Shown: positions 26,228-34,740 of the stretch, piece after piece
Layout of the letters: each line of letters starts with the position of its first letter
How positions within the stretch are numbered: position 1 is the stretch's first letter
Origin: an uncultured Candidatus Melainabacteria bacterium
GTDB taxonomy: Bacteria > Cyanobacteriota > Vampirovibrionia > Gastranaerophilales > Gastranaerophilaceae
NCBI GenBank assembly: GCA_934718275.1
Contig: CAKUZD010000009.1
Coordinates: forward strand, 1 to 54,275
Length of the DNA stretch: 54,275 bases
Direction of reading: 5' to 3'
Position numbers and translations under genes: made by a program
Notes under the pieces: generated by a model
The model's database searches: none
What the model was told of the DNA's origin: nothing
Seen by the model: the letters and a program-made list of their open reading frames with translations, nothing else

Positions 26228-27232
26228 ATGTATATAAATAAAGAACAACTTGTTTCTTATATAAAGAAATTGAATGAACCAAAGGTTTTAGTTATTGGTG
26301 ATTTAGCGATTGATGAAATGATTTATGGAGATGCTGAAAGAATTTCTAGAGAAGCTCCTGTTTTGATTTTACGTCATTCAAGTACTAAATTGATATTGGG
26401 AGCTGCTTCAAACGCGGCACATAACGTTTCAACCTTAAATGGTGGAAAGGTTAGTGTGATCGGAGTTTGTGGAGATGATTTTCAGGCAACACAGTTAAGA
26501 GAAACTTTTGAAGATGCAAATGTAAATTGTGGACTTTTAGTGGTTGATCCGTCAAGAAAAACAACTACTAAAACGAGAATTTCCGGTTCTATAACAACTT
26601 CGATAACTCAACAAATTGTTAGGATTGACAGGCAAACAAATGCTATGTTGAGTCCGGAAATAGAGGAAGAAGTTTTAAAACAAATAGAAAGAGCTGTTCC
26701 TGAACATGATGCAATTATTCTTTCTAATTATCATATCGGAACATTGACTCCAAAGGTTATCCAAGAAACTATAAGGCTTGCAAATCAGTATAATAAAGTT
26801 GTTGTTGTTGATGCTCAGAAGGATTTGGAAGTATATAAAAATGTTACATCTATGACACCAAATTTGCCTGATACACAAAAATCTGTAGGCTTTGATATTG
26901 AAAATGAAGAAGATTTAAAACGTGCAGGAGATAAATTATTAGATGCAACAAATGCAAAGTCAATTTTGATTACTTGTGGAGCTGACGGTATGTTTGTAAC
27001 TCGTGCTCATGGTAATTATACGAAAATTCCTGTATTTAATAAGTCTGAAGTTTTTGATGTGACCGGTGCAGGTGATACTGTTACTGCTGTTTATACATTA
27101 GCGTTAGCAGCAGGAGCAGAGCCTTCTTACGCTGCTATTATTGGTAATATTGCAGCAAGTATTGTTGTAAGACAATTTGGGTGTGCAACAACTACTATTG
27201 ATGAAATTTTAAGTGCTGTCGATAAATTATAA
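26228..27232 (+). CDS. D-glycero-D-manno-heptose-7-phosphate kinase (HldA/RfaE1-like)
   Basis: PfkB-family sugar kinase, 334 aa; it matches the first domain of HldE/RfaE. It begins VLVIGDLAIDEMIYGDAERI with the GAASNAAHNV segment (about 58-66), ISREAPVLILR and the catalytic FDVTGAGDTVTAVYTLALA (Asp about 283). The nucleotidyltransferase domain found in the fused HldE is absent, so the kinase is separate. It supplies heptose for LPS or S-layer glycan. Another sugar specificity is possible. First gene of a three-gene run. Confidence 0.9.
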   Translation: MYINKEQLVSYIKKLNEPKVLVIGDLAIDEMIYGDAERISREAPVLILRHSSTKLILGAASNAAHNVSTLNGGKVSVIGVCGDDFQATQLRETFEDANVNCGLLVVDPSRKTTTKTRISGSITTSITQQIVRIDRQTNAMLSPEIEEEVLKQIERAVPEHDAIILSNYHIGTLTPKVIQETIRLANQYNKVVVVDAQKDLEVYKNVTSMTPNLPDTQKSVGFDIENEEDLKRAGDKLLDATNAKSILITCGADGMFVTRAHGNYTKIPVFNKSEVFDVTGAGDTVTAVYTLALAAGAEPSYAAIIGNIAASIVVRQFGCATTTIDEILSAVDKL

Positions 27233-27263
27233 CAGATAGCAGATTATATGGAGAGAACTTTTT

Positions 27264-27830
27264 ATGGAAAAATTAACAGAAATATTAAAAAAATTTAAAC
27301 CTGTAGATTTAATTATAATGGCGGGTGTGGTTATTGCTTTATTAGTAGGTTTCTTTACTTATAAGAATTTTAGACAGACTGCTGCGAAGCAAATCGAAGC
27401 AACTTCAAAAATTTCTTTTCAGGTTTTTATCAGAGGAGTTACTTTAACAGGTGACGAAATACCGATGAAAGCTAATGATAAAACGTTTATAAGTATCAGA
27501 AATGTTCCTTATACGGATCTTGATATTGTTGATGTTAAAGCTGATAGAAAAAAAATAGTTCTTCCAATTTTGAATAGTAAAAAAGTAATGATTGTAGAAG
27601 ATGTTTCTCAAGCTAATATGTATGATATTACTGTTACATTGAAAGATACTGCAAAAATTACAAAAGATGGAGCAGTTGTTGGTGGTAACAAAATTAAAAT
27701 GGGCTTGCCTATTACTTTAGAAGGTAAGGATTACAAATTTAATGGAACTGTTTCAGATTTGAAGGTTATGCCGGAAACTGATGATGACAAGTTTCATAAT
27801 TCAATAAATACGGATAATGATGTTCAATAA
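27264..27830 (+). CDS. DUF4330 domain membrane protein
   Basis: 188 aa. One N-terminal membrane helix (about 16-34, IIMAGVVIALLVGFFTYK), then an extracytoplasmic DUF4330 domain with many beta strands (SFQVFIRGVTLTGDEIPM). The family is common in Cyanobacteria and related bacteria; no function is established. GGAGAG lies 8 nt before ATG. Its last 14 bp overlap the start of the O-antigen ligase-like gene, so the two are translationally coupled. Confidence 0.85.
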   Translation: MEKLTEILKKFKPVDLIIMAGVVIALLVGFFTYKNFRQTAAKQIEATSKISFQVFIRGVTLTGDEIPMKANDKTFISIRNVPYTDLDIVDVKADRKKIVLPILNSKKVMIVEDVSQANMYDITVTLKDTAKITKDGAVVGGNKIKMGLPITLEGKDYKFNGTVSDLKVMPETDDDKFHNSINTDNDVQ

Positions 27831-29127
27831 TATATTAGAATTTACTCAAGAAAAAACAAAATACTTATATAACAATAGTATATTTTTACAGAATATAGAT
27901 AAGCTGATATTTGTGTCGATTTTGCTTGTTTTTTTGTCATCGACAATAATGTCATCTGATGTGATAGGGTTTATTGCCTTAATAACTGTTTTTTTGACAT
28001 TTGTTAAAATATTGACTAAACCGGATGAAAAATTAGATTGCAAATCGTTTGAATTATGGTTGCTTGCATATTTTATGATAGTAATAATTAGTCTTGCAGG
28101 TTCTACCTTATTTCATTTGAGTTTGAAAGGTTTTTTTAAAACTTTTACTTACATGGCCTTTTATTTTTCACTTGTTCAGTATTTGAGAAGTAATAAAGAT
28201 AAAATTCCTTATTTGTTAGGGGCTATTGGTTTGTGTATTAGTTTTGAAGCTGTAACCGGTTTTTTACAAAATTTTTCTCATGTGGAGGAAATTTCAGGTT
28301 GGCAAGATGTATCCGGTTTAAATCCTGAAGAAGTTATGACGAGGGTTTACGGAACATTGAAGCCCTATAATCCAAATCTCTTGGGAGGGTATTTTGTAGC
28401 GGGAATTCCGTCTTTGTATGGTTTGTCAGCATATTTTTTGACGAATAAAAAATATAAACTTGCAATTGGTGGAGTTTTGTTGGCGTTGCTATCAACATTA
28501 ACTCTGTTTTTAACCGGTTGTAGAGGTTCTTATATTGGTATGATGGTTATTCTTTGCGGAATGTTTGCTGTTAGCGCAAAGTATTTATGGCAGAATTATA
28601 AAACTATTTATTTATCAATTGTAGGAAGTGTTGTTGCTTTTGCGACAACGGCTATTTTGTTGGTGTCCTCTTTGAGAGCAAGAGTTTTGTCAATTTTTGC
28701 GATGAGACAGGATTCGTCAAATTCTTTTAGATTTAATGTTTATCATTCATCTGTTGAAATGTTCAAGGATAATTGGCTTTTAGGAATTGGGGTTGGAAAC
28801 CAAAATTTCAGAGAAATTTATGGATTGTACATGAAAACGGGTTTTGATGCTTTGAGCGCATATAATATTTTCTTAGAAATTGCGGTTGAAAGTGGTGTGT
28901 TTGCTCTAGTGGCGTTTGTTGGATTTTTGGTAACATTAATTAAAAATTCTATAAAATTTATCTTAAAATCAGTTGATACAAAATCTGTTATATTTGTTGC
29001 AACCGCATTAATCTCGGTATGTGCGGTGTGTATTCATGGTTTGGTAGATACAGTATTTTTCAGACCTCAAATTCAATTTGTATTTTGGACAATGGTTGCA
29101 ATTGCAAGAATTATAATTATTGAATAA
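27817..29127 (+). CDS. O-antigen ligase/polymerase family (Wzy_C, IctB-like) membrane protein
   Basis: 436 aa with about 10-12 helices. The large loop (about 165-190) includes GTLKPYNPNLLGGYFVAGIP, and later LFLTGCRGSYIGM and DNWLLGIGVGNQNFREIYG fit the Wzy_C signature region. Cyanobacterial IctB proteins look similar. It probably joins or polymerises a glycan on the outer face of the inner membrane. The start may be ATG 27817 or 27820; both overlap the previous gene. Confidence 0.88.
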   Translation: MMFNNILEFTQEKTKYLYNNSIFLQNIDKLIFVSILLVFLSSTIMSSDVIGFIALITVFLTFVKILTKPDEKLDCKSFELWLLAYFMIVIISLAGSTLFHLSLKGFFKTFTYMAFYFSLVQYLRSNKDKIPYLLGAIGLCISFEAVTGFLQNFSHVEEISGWQDVSGLNPEEVMTRVYGTLKPYNPNLLGGYFVAGIPSLYGLSAYFLTNKKYKLAIGGVLLALLSTLTLFLTGCRGSYIGMMVILCGMFAVSAKYLWQNYKTIYLSIVGSVVAFATTAILLVSSLRARVLSIFAMRQDSSNSFRFNVYHSSVEMFKDNWLLGIGVGNQNFREIYGLYMKTGFDALSAYNIFLEIAVESGVFALVAFVGFLVTLIKNSIKFILKSVDTKSVIFVATALISVCAVCIHGLVDTVFFRPQIQFVFWTMVAIARIIIIE

Positions 29128-29233
29128 TGAGTTTTACTTAGTAGAACTGATTTTAACGTATCTTTCCAAACATCAATATTTTCTCAAAAACTTATTAAGC
29201 TTATGTAAAGGCATGGTATTGTTGTGCTAAACT

Positions 29234-29239
29234 TATAAT
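29234..29239 (+). promoter_or_regulatory. -10 hexamer upstream of the aminotransferase
   Basis: TATAAT 29 nt before ATG. There is no convincing -35 box or extended -10. The 140-bp gap suggests an independent promoter. Confidence 0.4.
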
Positions 29240-29267
29240 AAGGATGGTAGATTAAGAAGGAGATATA

Positions 29268-30395
29268 ATGATGATACCTATTTTAGATTCAAAACGTCAA
29301 TATGCTACTATTGGCTCAGAAGTTGAAAAAGCAGTATGCGAAGTTTTGCGTTCAGGTTCTTATATTCTTGGACCGAATACAAAAGCTTTTGAACAAGAAA
29401 TGGCTGATTTTATCGGTTGTAAATATACAGTTGGGCTTAATTCAGGAACAGATGCTCTACACTTGGCATTAAGAGCATTAAATATTGGAGCCGGTGATGA
29501 AGTTATTACTGTTGCATTTACATTTGTTGCAACTACAGAAGCTATAGGTATTGTTGGTGCAAAACCTGTTTTTGTTGATATTGATAAAGATACTTTTGAT
29601 TTAGATGCGTCTAAATTGGAAGCTGCTATTACTCCAAAAACAAAAGCTATTATTCCTGTTCACCTATATGGTCAACCTTGTGATATGGATGCTATTATGG
29701 CTGTTGCTAAAAAACATAATTTGCACGTTATTGAAGATTGTTGTCAAGCTATTGGAGCTCTATATAAGGGTAAAATGGTTGGTACATTTGGAGATTTTGG
29801 TTGTTTAAGTTTTTATCCTACTAAAAACTTAGGTGGCATGGGTGATGGTGGTTTAATCATGACTAATGACGAAAAACTTCGTGATAGAGTTGTTGCTTTA
29901 AGAAACCACGGTGGTGCTGTTCGTTATCATCATGATGAGATAGGTGTAAATAGCCGTCTTGATGAAATTCAAGCAGCTATTTTGAGAGTTAAACTTCCTC
30001 ATGTAAAAGATTGGAATGAAGCAAGACGTAAACATGCTTATTATTATAATGAATTGTTTAAAGATTGTGAAGATATTCAAACTCCGGTAGAATTAGATGA
30101 TACATATTGTGTTTATCACCAATATACCGTAAAAATTCCTAACAGAGATGAAGTTCATAAAATGCTTCAAGAACGAGGTATTGGTGCAATGCTTTATTAT
30201 CCGATTCCTTTACACTTACAAAAAGTTCATGAATATTTGGGTGTAGGAAAAGGTTCATTACCTGTTTCTGAAAAAAATACAGAAATGGTTATATCTTTAC
30301 CAATGTTCCCGGAAATTACCGAAGAAGAACAAAGAACAGTTGCTTCTACATTGATTGATTGTATTGAAAAATCAAAATCTAAAGCCGCTGTATAG
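29268..30395 (+). CDS. DegT/DnrJ/EryC1/StrS sugar aminotransferase
   Basis: 375 aa PLP enzyme that transfers an amino group to keto-sugars in LPS or glycan biosynthesis. Fold type I marks are GLNSGTDALHLALRALNIG, the IEDCCQAIGA region and the PLP lysine in SFYPTKNLGGMGDGG (about K186). It matches the family length. AAGGAG lies 6-10 nt before ATG 29268. It stands apart from the kinase-ligase operon, but the context suggests a common glycan pathway. Terminated by a strong hairpin. Confidence 0.93.
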   Translation: MMIPILDSKRQYATIGSEVEKAVCEVLRSGSYILGPNTKAFEQEMADFIGCKYTVGLNSGTDALHLALRALNIGAGDEVITVAFTFVATTEAIGIVGAKPVFVDIDKDTFDLDASKLEAAITPKTKAIIPVHLYGQPCDMDAIMAVAKKHNLHVIEDCCQAIGALYKGKMVGTFGDFGCLSFYPTKNLGGMGDGGLIMTNDEKLRDRVVALRNHGGAVRYHHDEIGVNSRLDEIQAAILRVKLPHVKDWNEARRKHAYYYNELFKDCEDIQTPVELDDTYCVYHQYTVKIPNRDEVHKMLQERGIGAMLYYPIPLHLQKVHEYLGVGKGSLPVSEKNTEMVISLPMFPEITEEEQRTVASTLIDCIEKSKSKAAV

Positions 30396-30412
30396 TTTTT
30401 AAATAAAAAAAC

Positions 30413-30450
30413 AAAAAGTCCGATGCATTTATTTGTGTCGGACTTTTTTA
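30413..30450. terminator. Bidirectional rho-independent terminator
   Basis: AAAAAGTCCGA pairs with TCGGACTTTTT across a 13-nt loop; T-runs on both sides. It separates the aminotransferase from the two convergent small genes. Confidence 0.9.
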
Positions 30451-30503
30451 TGATTAAAATAAAAATATGTATAATTTTATAAAAAAGAATGTGAATAATA
30501 TTA

Positions 30504-30788
30504 TTAAGCTGTAAATATTTTGGTAGCAGTTCTTGGTGCGATAAAGAACGGATTCATTCCAACTGAACCTGCTCCGTCATTGAATGCAATATCAAAATTT
30601 CTTGAATCAAATTTTGCAGTTGTGTGTTGTGATGTTATACCTAAGAATTGGGTTTGATTTTGCATTCTGTTGATTAATACAGGATTAGAATCATAATTCT
30701 GCATTGGAATTTTTTCAATGGCTGAAGCTGATGTTGGTCGTGATCCTATAGATTCTGTTGGTGTTATTCCGCCTTGATTGTTTGACAT
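30504..30788 (-). CDS. Small lineage-specific protein A, 94 aa
   Basis: Unrecognised. Gly/Ser/Thr/Asn-rich, no membrane helix. It begins MSNNQGGITPTESIGSRPTS and ends FFIAPRTATKIFTA. It lies 15 bp downstream of the similarly sized gene 30804-31085, forming a pair. The two ends (IAPRTATKIF and QAPKRTMCF) look alike, hinting at paralogy or a shared C-terminal signal. Confidence 0.65.
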   Translation of the reverse strand: MSNNQGGITPTESIGSRPTSASAIEKIPMQNYDSNPVLINRMQNQTQFLGITSQHTTAKFDSRNFDIAFNDGAGSVGMNPFFIAPRTATKIFTA

Positions 30789-30803
30789 TGTTTTATCCTT
30801 TTA

Positions 30804-31085
30804 TTATCCGACAAAACACATTGTTCTTTTTGGTGCTTGTCCAAATTCATCATATTTACCTTGTAAATTTAGTAATCCATTATCTTGCAAAGGATCAAAG
30901 CCTGCAGTAATAGTGTTATAACCGCTCGGTAGTATATCCGGTTGTGTAAATTTCCATCCTTGAAGTGCAAATTGTTCGTCTTGCCCTTTTATGTTTGATG
31001 TAGAGCTTGCAACTTTAGCATACGCAGTTTTAGCATATTCTGTATTAAAAAGTTTAAAGCCTGATATTTTATCTAGTGCGCCCAT
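30804..31085 (-). CDS. Small lineage-specific protein B, 93 aa
   Basis: Unrecognised. It begins MGALDKISGFKLFNTEYAKT and ends FGQAPKRTMCFVG. The middle contains WKFTQPDILPSGYNTI; there is no membrane helix or clear fold. The ribosome site AGGAAATTCCG precedes ATG. It is the first gene of a two-gene unit behind a TTTATATATATA promoter-like tract. Confidence 0.65.
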   Translation of the reverse strand: MGALDKISGFKLFNTEYAKTAYAKVASSTSNIKGQDEQFALQGWKFTQPDILPSGYNTITAGFDPLQDNGLLNLQGKYDEFGQAPKRTMCFVG

Positions 31086-31103
31086 CGGAATTTCCTATTT
31101 TAT

Positions 31104-31124
31104 ACTCTTATATATATAAAGTAT
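31104..31124 (-). promoter_or_regulatory. TTTATATATATA promoter-like tract
   Basis: Minus-strand CTTTATATATATAAGAG sits 21 bp before the start of the 30804 gene. The same tract (TTTATATATATAAGAG) precedes the 1556 gene. No clear -35 was found. Confidence 0.4.
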
Positions 31125-31305
31125 ATAATGATTAGATAATTGCCTTATGTTGATAATTTTAATTAATAATTGTTAATATTTGAATATTGCATGTACTTAT
31201 ACCCAAAAATAACCATATTCAAACAAAGTATTAAGAATTGTAAAGTGTAAATCGTACACTATATAAGGGTTTTCAAAATTGATAAAAAAATATTATTTCC
31301 TTATA

Positions 31306-31334
31306 TTGACATTTAAAATCTTATATGGCATAAT
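31306..31334 (+). promoter_or_regulatory. Near-perfect sigma-70 promoter driving a candidate small RNA
   Basis: TTGACA (31306-31311), 17-bp spacer, CATAAT (31329-31334). It is the best-scoring promoter seen by eye in the window, yet no gene follows it. Confidence 0.75.
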
Positions 31335-31340
31335 AATTAC

Positions 31341-31480
31341 ATAAGATTTAAGTGTAGTCGAAACACTAAATATAAATAGATTCATTAACCCCAAAAACAT
31401 ATAAACTCCTAAATAATAAACACTAAAAGAGACCATTAGGATGCAGAAAACGACCCACTCAGTAATGAGTGGTTTTTTTT
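31341..31480 (+). ncRNA. Candidate small RNA, about 140 nt
   Basis: It lies between the promoter at 31306-31334 and the hairpin-plus-eight-T terminator ending at 31480. Inside, GTGT-AGTCGAA-ACAC forms a small stem, and an unpaired stretch AAACTCCTAAATAATAAACA carries CUCCU, which could pair with Shine-Dalgarno sequences. No coding frame with a proper ribosome site was found; ATG 31441 would open a 28-codon frame but it runs through the terminator. Region 31086-31614 holds no gene. Confidence 0.6.
31454..31480 (+). terminator. Rho-independent terminator of the candidate small RNA
   Basis: CCACTCA-GTAA-TGAGTGG followed by eight T. Confidence 0.9.
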
Positions 31481-31614
31481 ATGCTGAAAATGGTTTTGAA
31501 CTTGTTTTTCTAAAGTGTAACCAATAAAAACTCAGTATTCTGCAATTAGAATTATTTTACCTATCGGGGTAAATTCTTTTCAGAAAATTTATAAGGTGCA
31601 ATTTGTTTGCGTAT

Positions 31615-32220
31615 TTATTTTTGTTTAGATATTATAACCAAATTTCGTGTATGGTTTTCTTCAAGAGGTAAATCATATTGAATTATATCAATAATTTTGG
31701 CTTTATACTTTTTTAGAGTGAGTTTTGCATCATTGATTTCTTCGTGGGCTTTAACGGATTTGTATGCAACAAAATAACCGTTATCTTTCAATCTTGGAAT
31801 TGCGTATTCCACAATTTTGCCTAAGTTAGCAACGGCTCTTGATGTGATTACATCGAACTTTTTATCAAGAGTTTCAACTCTGCCGCATATTGGTGTAAGG
31901 TTTGTTAAATTTAATTTTTCTTTGATGTTTGTAATAGCATTAATTTTTTTTCTTATACTGTCTATTGCGGTTACTTTTATATTTGGATAGTTAATTGCTA
32001 TTGGTACTGAAGGGAAACCACCTCCTGTTCCAAAGTCAAGTAAAGTATTTATTTTTTGAGGTGGTATATATTTCTCAAAAAATTTTTCTATAGAAAGGCT
32101 ATCAACAATATGTTTTTCCCAAAGAAATTTTTCATCATTTTTTGATATCAAATTTAATTTAGAATTTTGTTCTAAAAATATATTTATGTAATTATTAAAA
32201 TCTTCTTTATTTTTCATCAT
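31615..32220 (-). CDS. rsmG: 16S rRNA (guanine527-N7)-methyltransferase RsmG (GidB)
   Basis: 201 aa, a little short but complete. SAM-binding motif LLDFGTGGGFPSVPIAI and the later ITSRAVANLGKIVEYA; LNLISKNDEKFLWEKHIVDS matches the family N-terminus. Its product methylates G527 of 16S rRNA. Its start overlaps the end of the upstream AAA-TPR gene by 14 bp, so it is probably translated by coupling. The start may be ATG 32220 or the next one. Confidence 0.95.
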   Translation of the reverse strand: MMKNKEDFNNYINIFLEQNSKLNLISKNDEKFLWEKHIVDSLSIEKFFEKYIPPQKINTLLDFGTGGGFPSVPIAINYPNIKVTAIDSIRKKINAITNIKEKLNLTNLTPICGRVETLDKKFDVITSRAVANLGKIVEYAIPRLKDNGYFVAYKSVKAHEEINDAKLTLKKYKAKIIDIIQYDLPLEENHTRNLVIISKQK

Positions 32221-34540
32221 AAACCTTTTTTATGTCATTAATACGCATTTTAATTTTTTCAATATTGTCTTTTGTGAAATTATCAAATGCTAAAGTATAT
32301 GCCAACTTATAATGTTTTAGAGCATTTGGATAATCTTTTCTGTTGTAATAAAAATCTCCAATAGATACATCTGAGGATGCAATATAGAATGGCTCTTTTA
32401 GTTCTTCTGCACAAATTTTAGCTTGTTTTAGAAACTCAAGAGCTTTTTGCGGAGCTTTGTTAAGATTGATTTCGGCAAGTTTCATAGTAGAAATGTATAT
32501 TCCGTTATAGTTTTGGGTTATTTCATCCAGTCTGAGACTTTCTTGCAGGTATTTAATTGCGGTATCAGTTTTACCGTTTTCATCAAAAATTGTTGCTAAA
32601 TTAGTTAAAGTTGATGATAAATATTGGTTGATTTTAGGGTCTTGAGATGTTTCTACACATTTTTTGTAATATTTTACCGCGTTTTCTAAATCTCCTTCTT
32701 CATCACAATTTAGCGCGTATTTAAAATACATTTCAGCCAAAACATTTTTTTCAATTCCGGTTGTTGCTGCCGGTAGTATATTTTTTATGTTTTGTCCGGT
32801 TATGCTTGCTAATAAAAGTTCAGACTTGATTTTTAGGTTTGGACTAATTTCTTCTTGAATAATTTCTTCTAATATTTTTTGTGCTTTATCTCGTTTATAT
32901 GTAATATAATAAATGTTTGCTATTTCGAACTTACACTCATTAATTTTTTGTGTATCTCCTGTCGAAACAAAAAATTCTTCTGCTAATTCATAATATTTTA
33001 AAGAATTAAACCAATCAGAAAGTTTGTTAAAATTTTCTCCAAGCTTAGTATAAAGAGTTGGCAAAAATGTATAAAAATCATCGTCAGTATTTAATGTTAA
33101 AGCTCTTTGTAAAATCATAATTACTTTTTTATAGTCAAATTTTTGTTCTTCTTGTTTGGCTAGATTTAGTAGGTTTACAAGTGATAGATTTTTGATTTCT
33201 TCAAGAGTTTTAGTGTTTTTATCAGAAATATCAACAAAATTGTTAATAGAGTCTGCAATTTTGTTCATGATTGCCATTTCGTTTTCTTCTGAGTCGAATA
33301 CAAATGATATCTTTTGGATTTGTTCTTCTTTTTCTTTAGGAGTATGCGGAATTGTCGGAACTATTTTGTGTTCTATAAATTGGACTTCCGGCATTGGTTT
33401 TTGCGGTAATATCGGCTTTTTAGGAATAAACAGGCTATGATATTCTATTTCAGCACGCATAGTTTGCCTTGATATTAATAAATCCCTTTCAAGAGGTTTT
33501 AGAGGCAGTTGTGTTTTGTATAATTCTACACAGTTTTTGTGAATTTTTAAGGCTATATTGTCAGCAATAGAGTTTTCGGAAATATCTTTATAATAGTCTT
33601 GTAAATATATTAAGGCACCTTCTCTTGTTAAAACCATGTTATCAATAAGAAAAGCTAATCTGTCGGCATCATATAGGTGTAGAGTTTTTAGAAGTTTTAT
33701 TTTGACCGGATGTCGCATAATTGTTAGAAATCTTACCAAATGTCCACTGATAGGATCTACTAATGATAAAGCTTCTCTAAGAATAAAGTCGTTGAATGAT
33801 AAGAAGCTTTTTGTATATCCGGATAAAAATTCCATTAAATTAAGTTTTCTAATTTGCATGATTTTAATAGACAAAGTTGTATAGAAATAGTATCCTCTTG
33901 AGTATTTGTAAAGCTCATCCGAAAGAGGACCTATTTGTTTAAAATCTTCAGATTTGAGAAATTTTTCAAAAATATTTTTATCAAGTGCAGAAATTGCAAC
34001 TCTTTCTGCATTTTCCGGAAAATCATTGTAGTCAAATTTTCGGGCAATCAATATAAATTTAATTTTTGGGTATTTGCTAAGATGTTTTATGAAATCTAAG
34101 ATTTCTTGTTTATTATCTTTAAGAATTTGCTCAAAAGAATTTAATACAATAACTATTGGTTTTTCAATTGAATCAAAGTAAGCGTTGATTTTTTGTGTAA
34201 AATTTTCAGTTCCTGCTTTGGGGATTTGTATAATTCCTTGAGTTGTAAGTTTTTTAAAATTATCAAAAAATTCTAATAATATGTCATCAAGAATAGTTGT
34301 CTCAAAACAATTGTATTTTAAGGTTATAACATCAGGTTCTAAAAAAGATAGAGCTTGATTAACTACAAGAATTTTTCCGGTCCCCATAAAACCGTTTACG
34401 AGAAGAATAGAGGTTGGATTTGTTAGAAAGTTTGAAATCTTTTCTATTTGATTAAAATTGTTTTCAATCAAAAATGGGTTAATCCCGATGTCTTGTTTTA
34501 GTATGCTTTTTTTATCAACAGCCTCTTTTATAAATTCCAT
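32207..34540 (-). CDS. AAA-type ATPase fused to TPR repeats, 777 aa
   Basis: The N-terminal P-loop domain (about 30-330) has Walker A GFMGTGKI (about 50-57) and a Walker B-like PIVIVLNSFEQIL with Asn instead of the usual Asp. A middle linker is rich in Pro, Ile and Lys. The C-terminal half (about 440-760) has at least five TPR-like repeats (for example ALNCDEEGDLENAVKYYKKC). It resembles signal-transduction ATPases with helical repeats. Coupled to rsmG. No Shine-Dalgarno; a TTGCAA-N17-TAATAT promoter ends 6 nt before ATG, so it may be leaderless. Confidence 0.8.
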   Translation of the reverse strand: MEFIKEAVDKKSILKQDIGINPFLIENNFNQIEKISNFLTNPTSILLVNGFMGTGKILVVNQALSFLEPDVITLKYNCFETTILDDILLEFFDNFKKLTTQGIIQIPKAGTENFTQKINAYFDSIEKPIVIVLNSFEQILKDNKQEILDFIKHLSKYPKIKFILIARKFDYNDFPENAERVAISALDKNIFEKFLKSEDFKQIGPLSDELYKYSRGYYFYTTLSIKIMQIRKLNLMEFLSGYTKSFLSFNDFILREALSLVDPISGHLVRFLTIMRHPVKIKLLKTLHLYDADRLAFLIDNMVLTREGALIYLQDYYKDISENSIADNIALKIHKNCVELYKTQLPLKPLERDLLISRQTMRAEIEYHSLFIPKKPILPQKPMPEVQFIEHKIVPTIPHTPKEKEEQIQKISFVFDSEENEMAIMNKIADSINNFVDISDKNTKTLEEIKNLSLVNLLNLAKQEEQKFDYKKVIMILQRALTLNTDDDFYTFLPTLYTKLGENFNKLSDWFNSLKYYELAEEFFVSTGDTQKINECKFEIANIYYITYKRDKAQKILEEIIQEEISPNLKIKSELLLASITGQNIKNILPAATTGIEKNVLAEMYFKYALNCDEEGDLENAVKYYKKCVETSQDPKINQYLSSTLTNLATIFDENGKTDTAIKYLQESLRLDEITQNYNGIYISTMKLAEINLNKAPQKALEFLKQAKICAEELKEPFYIASSDVSIGDFYYNRKDYPNALKHYKLAYTLAFDNFTKDNIEKIKMRINDIKKVYDEK

Positions 34541-34546
34541 AAAGCT

Positions 34547-34575
34547 ATATTAATAGATTTCTTAAAATTTTGCAA
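34547..34575 (-). promoter_or_regulatory. Promoter of the AAA-TPR gene, likely leaderless
   Basis: Minus strand: TTGCAA (34570-34575), 17-bp spacer, TAATAT (34547-34552), then 6 nt to ATG at 34540. Confidence 0.55.
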
Positions 34576-34625
34576 ATCAAAAATTTTTATAGTACAATTC
34601 TAGTATAATAGATAAGGGATACAAA

Positions 34626-34730
34626 ATGGAATTTTTCAGAAAACATCAAAGGGCTATTGTTGCAATAATTGCTGTTACTTTTATTACTTGGACTGTAGGT
34701 TTAATGCTATTACCTCTAATGGTAAAATAA
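34626..34730 (+). CDS. Small single-span membrane protein, 34 aa
   Basis: Short gene with basic N-terminus MEFFRKHQR and one membrane helix (AIVAIIAVTFITWTVGLMLL). AAGGGAT lies 7 nt before ATG and TATAAT at 34604-34609. It precedes the M23 gene by 10 bp. The sequence resembles the N-terminal anchor of SurA/PpiD-like chaperones, so it may be a stand-alone small envelope protein or a remnant. Too short for most gene finders. Confidence 0.5.
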   Translation: MEFFRKHQRAIVAIIAVTFITWTVGLMLLPLMVK

Positions 34731-34740
34731 TAGGGATATT

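Noticed and set aside
31441..31527. 28-codon frame starting at ATG 31441
   Set aside because: The frame passes through a strong terminator hairpin and its eight-T run, and the ribosome-site-like TTAGG touches the ATG.
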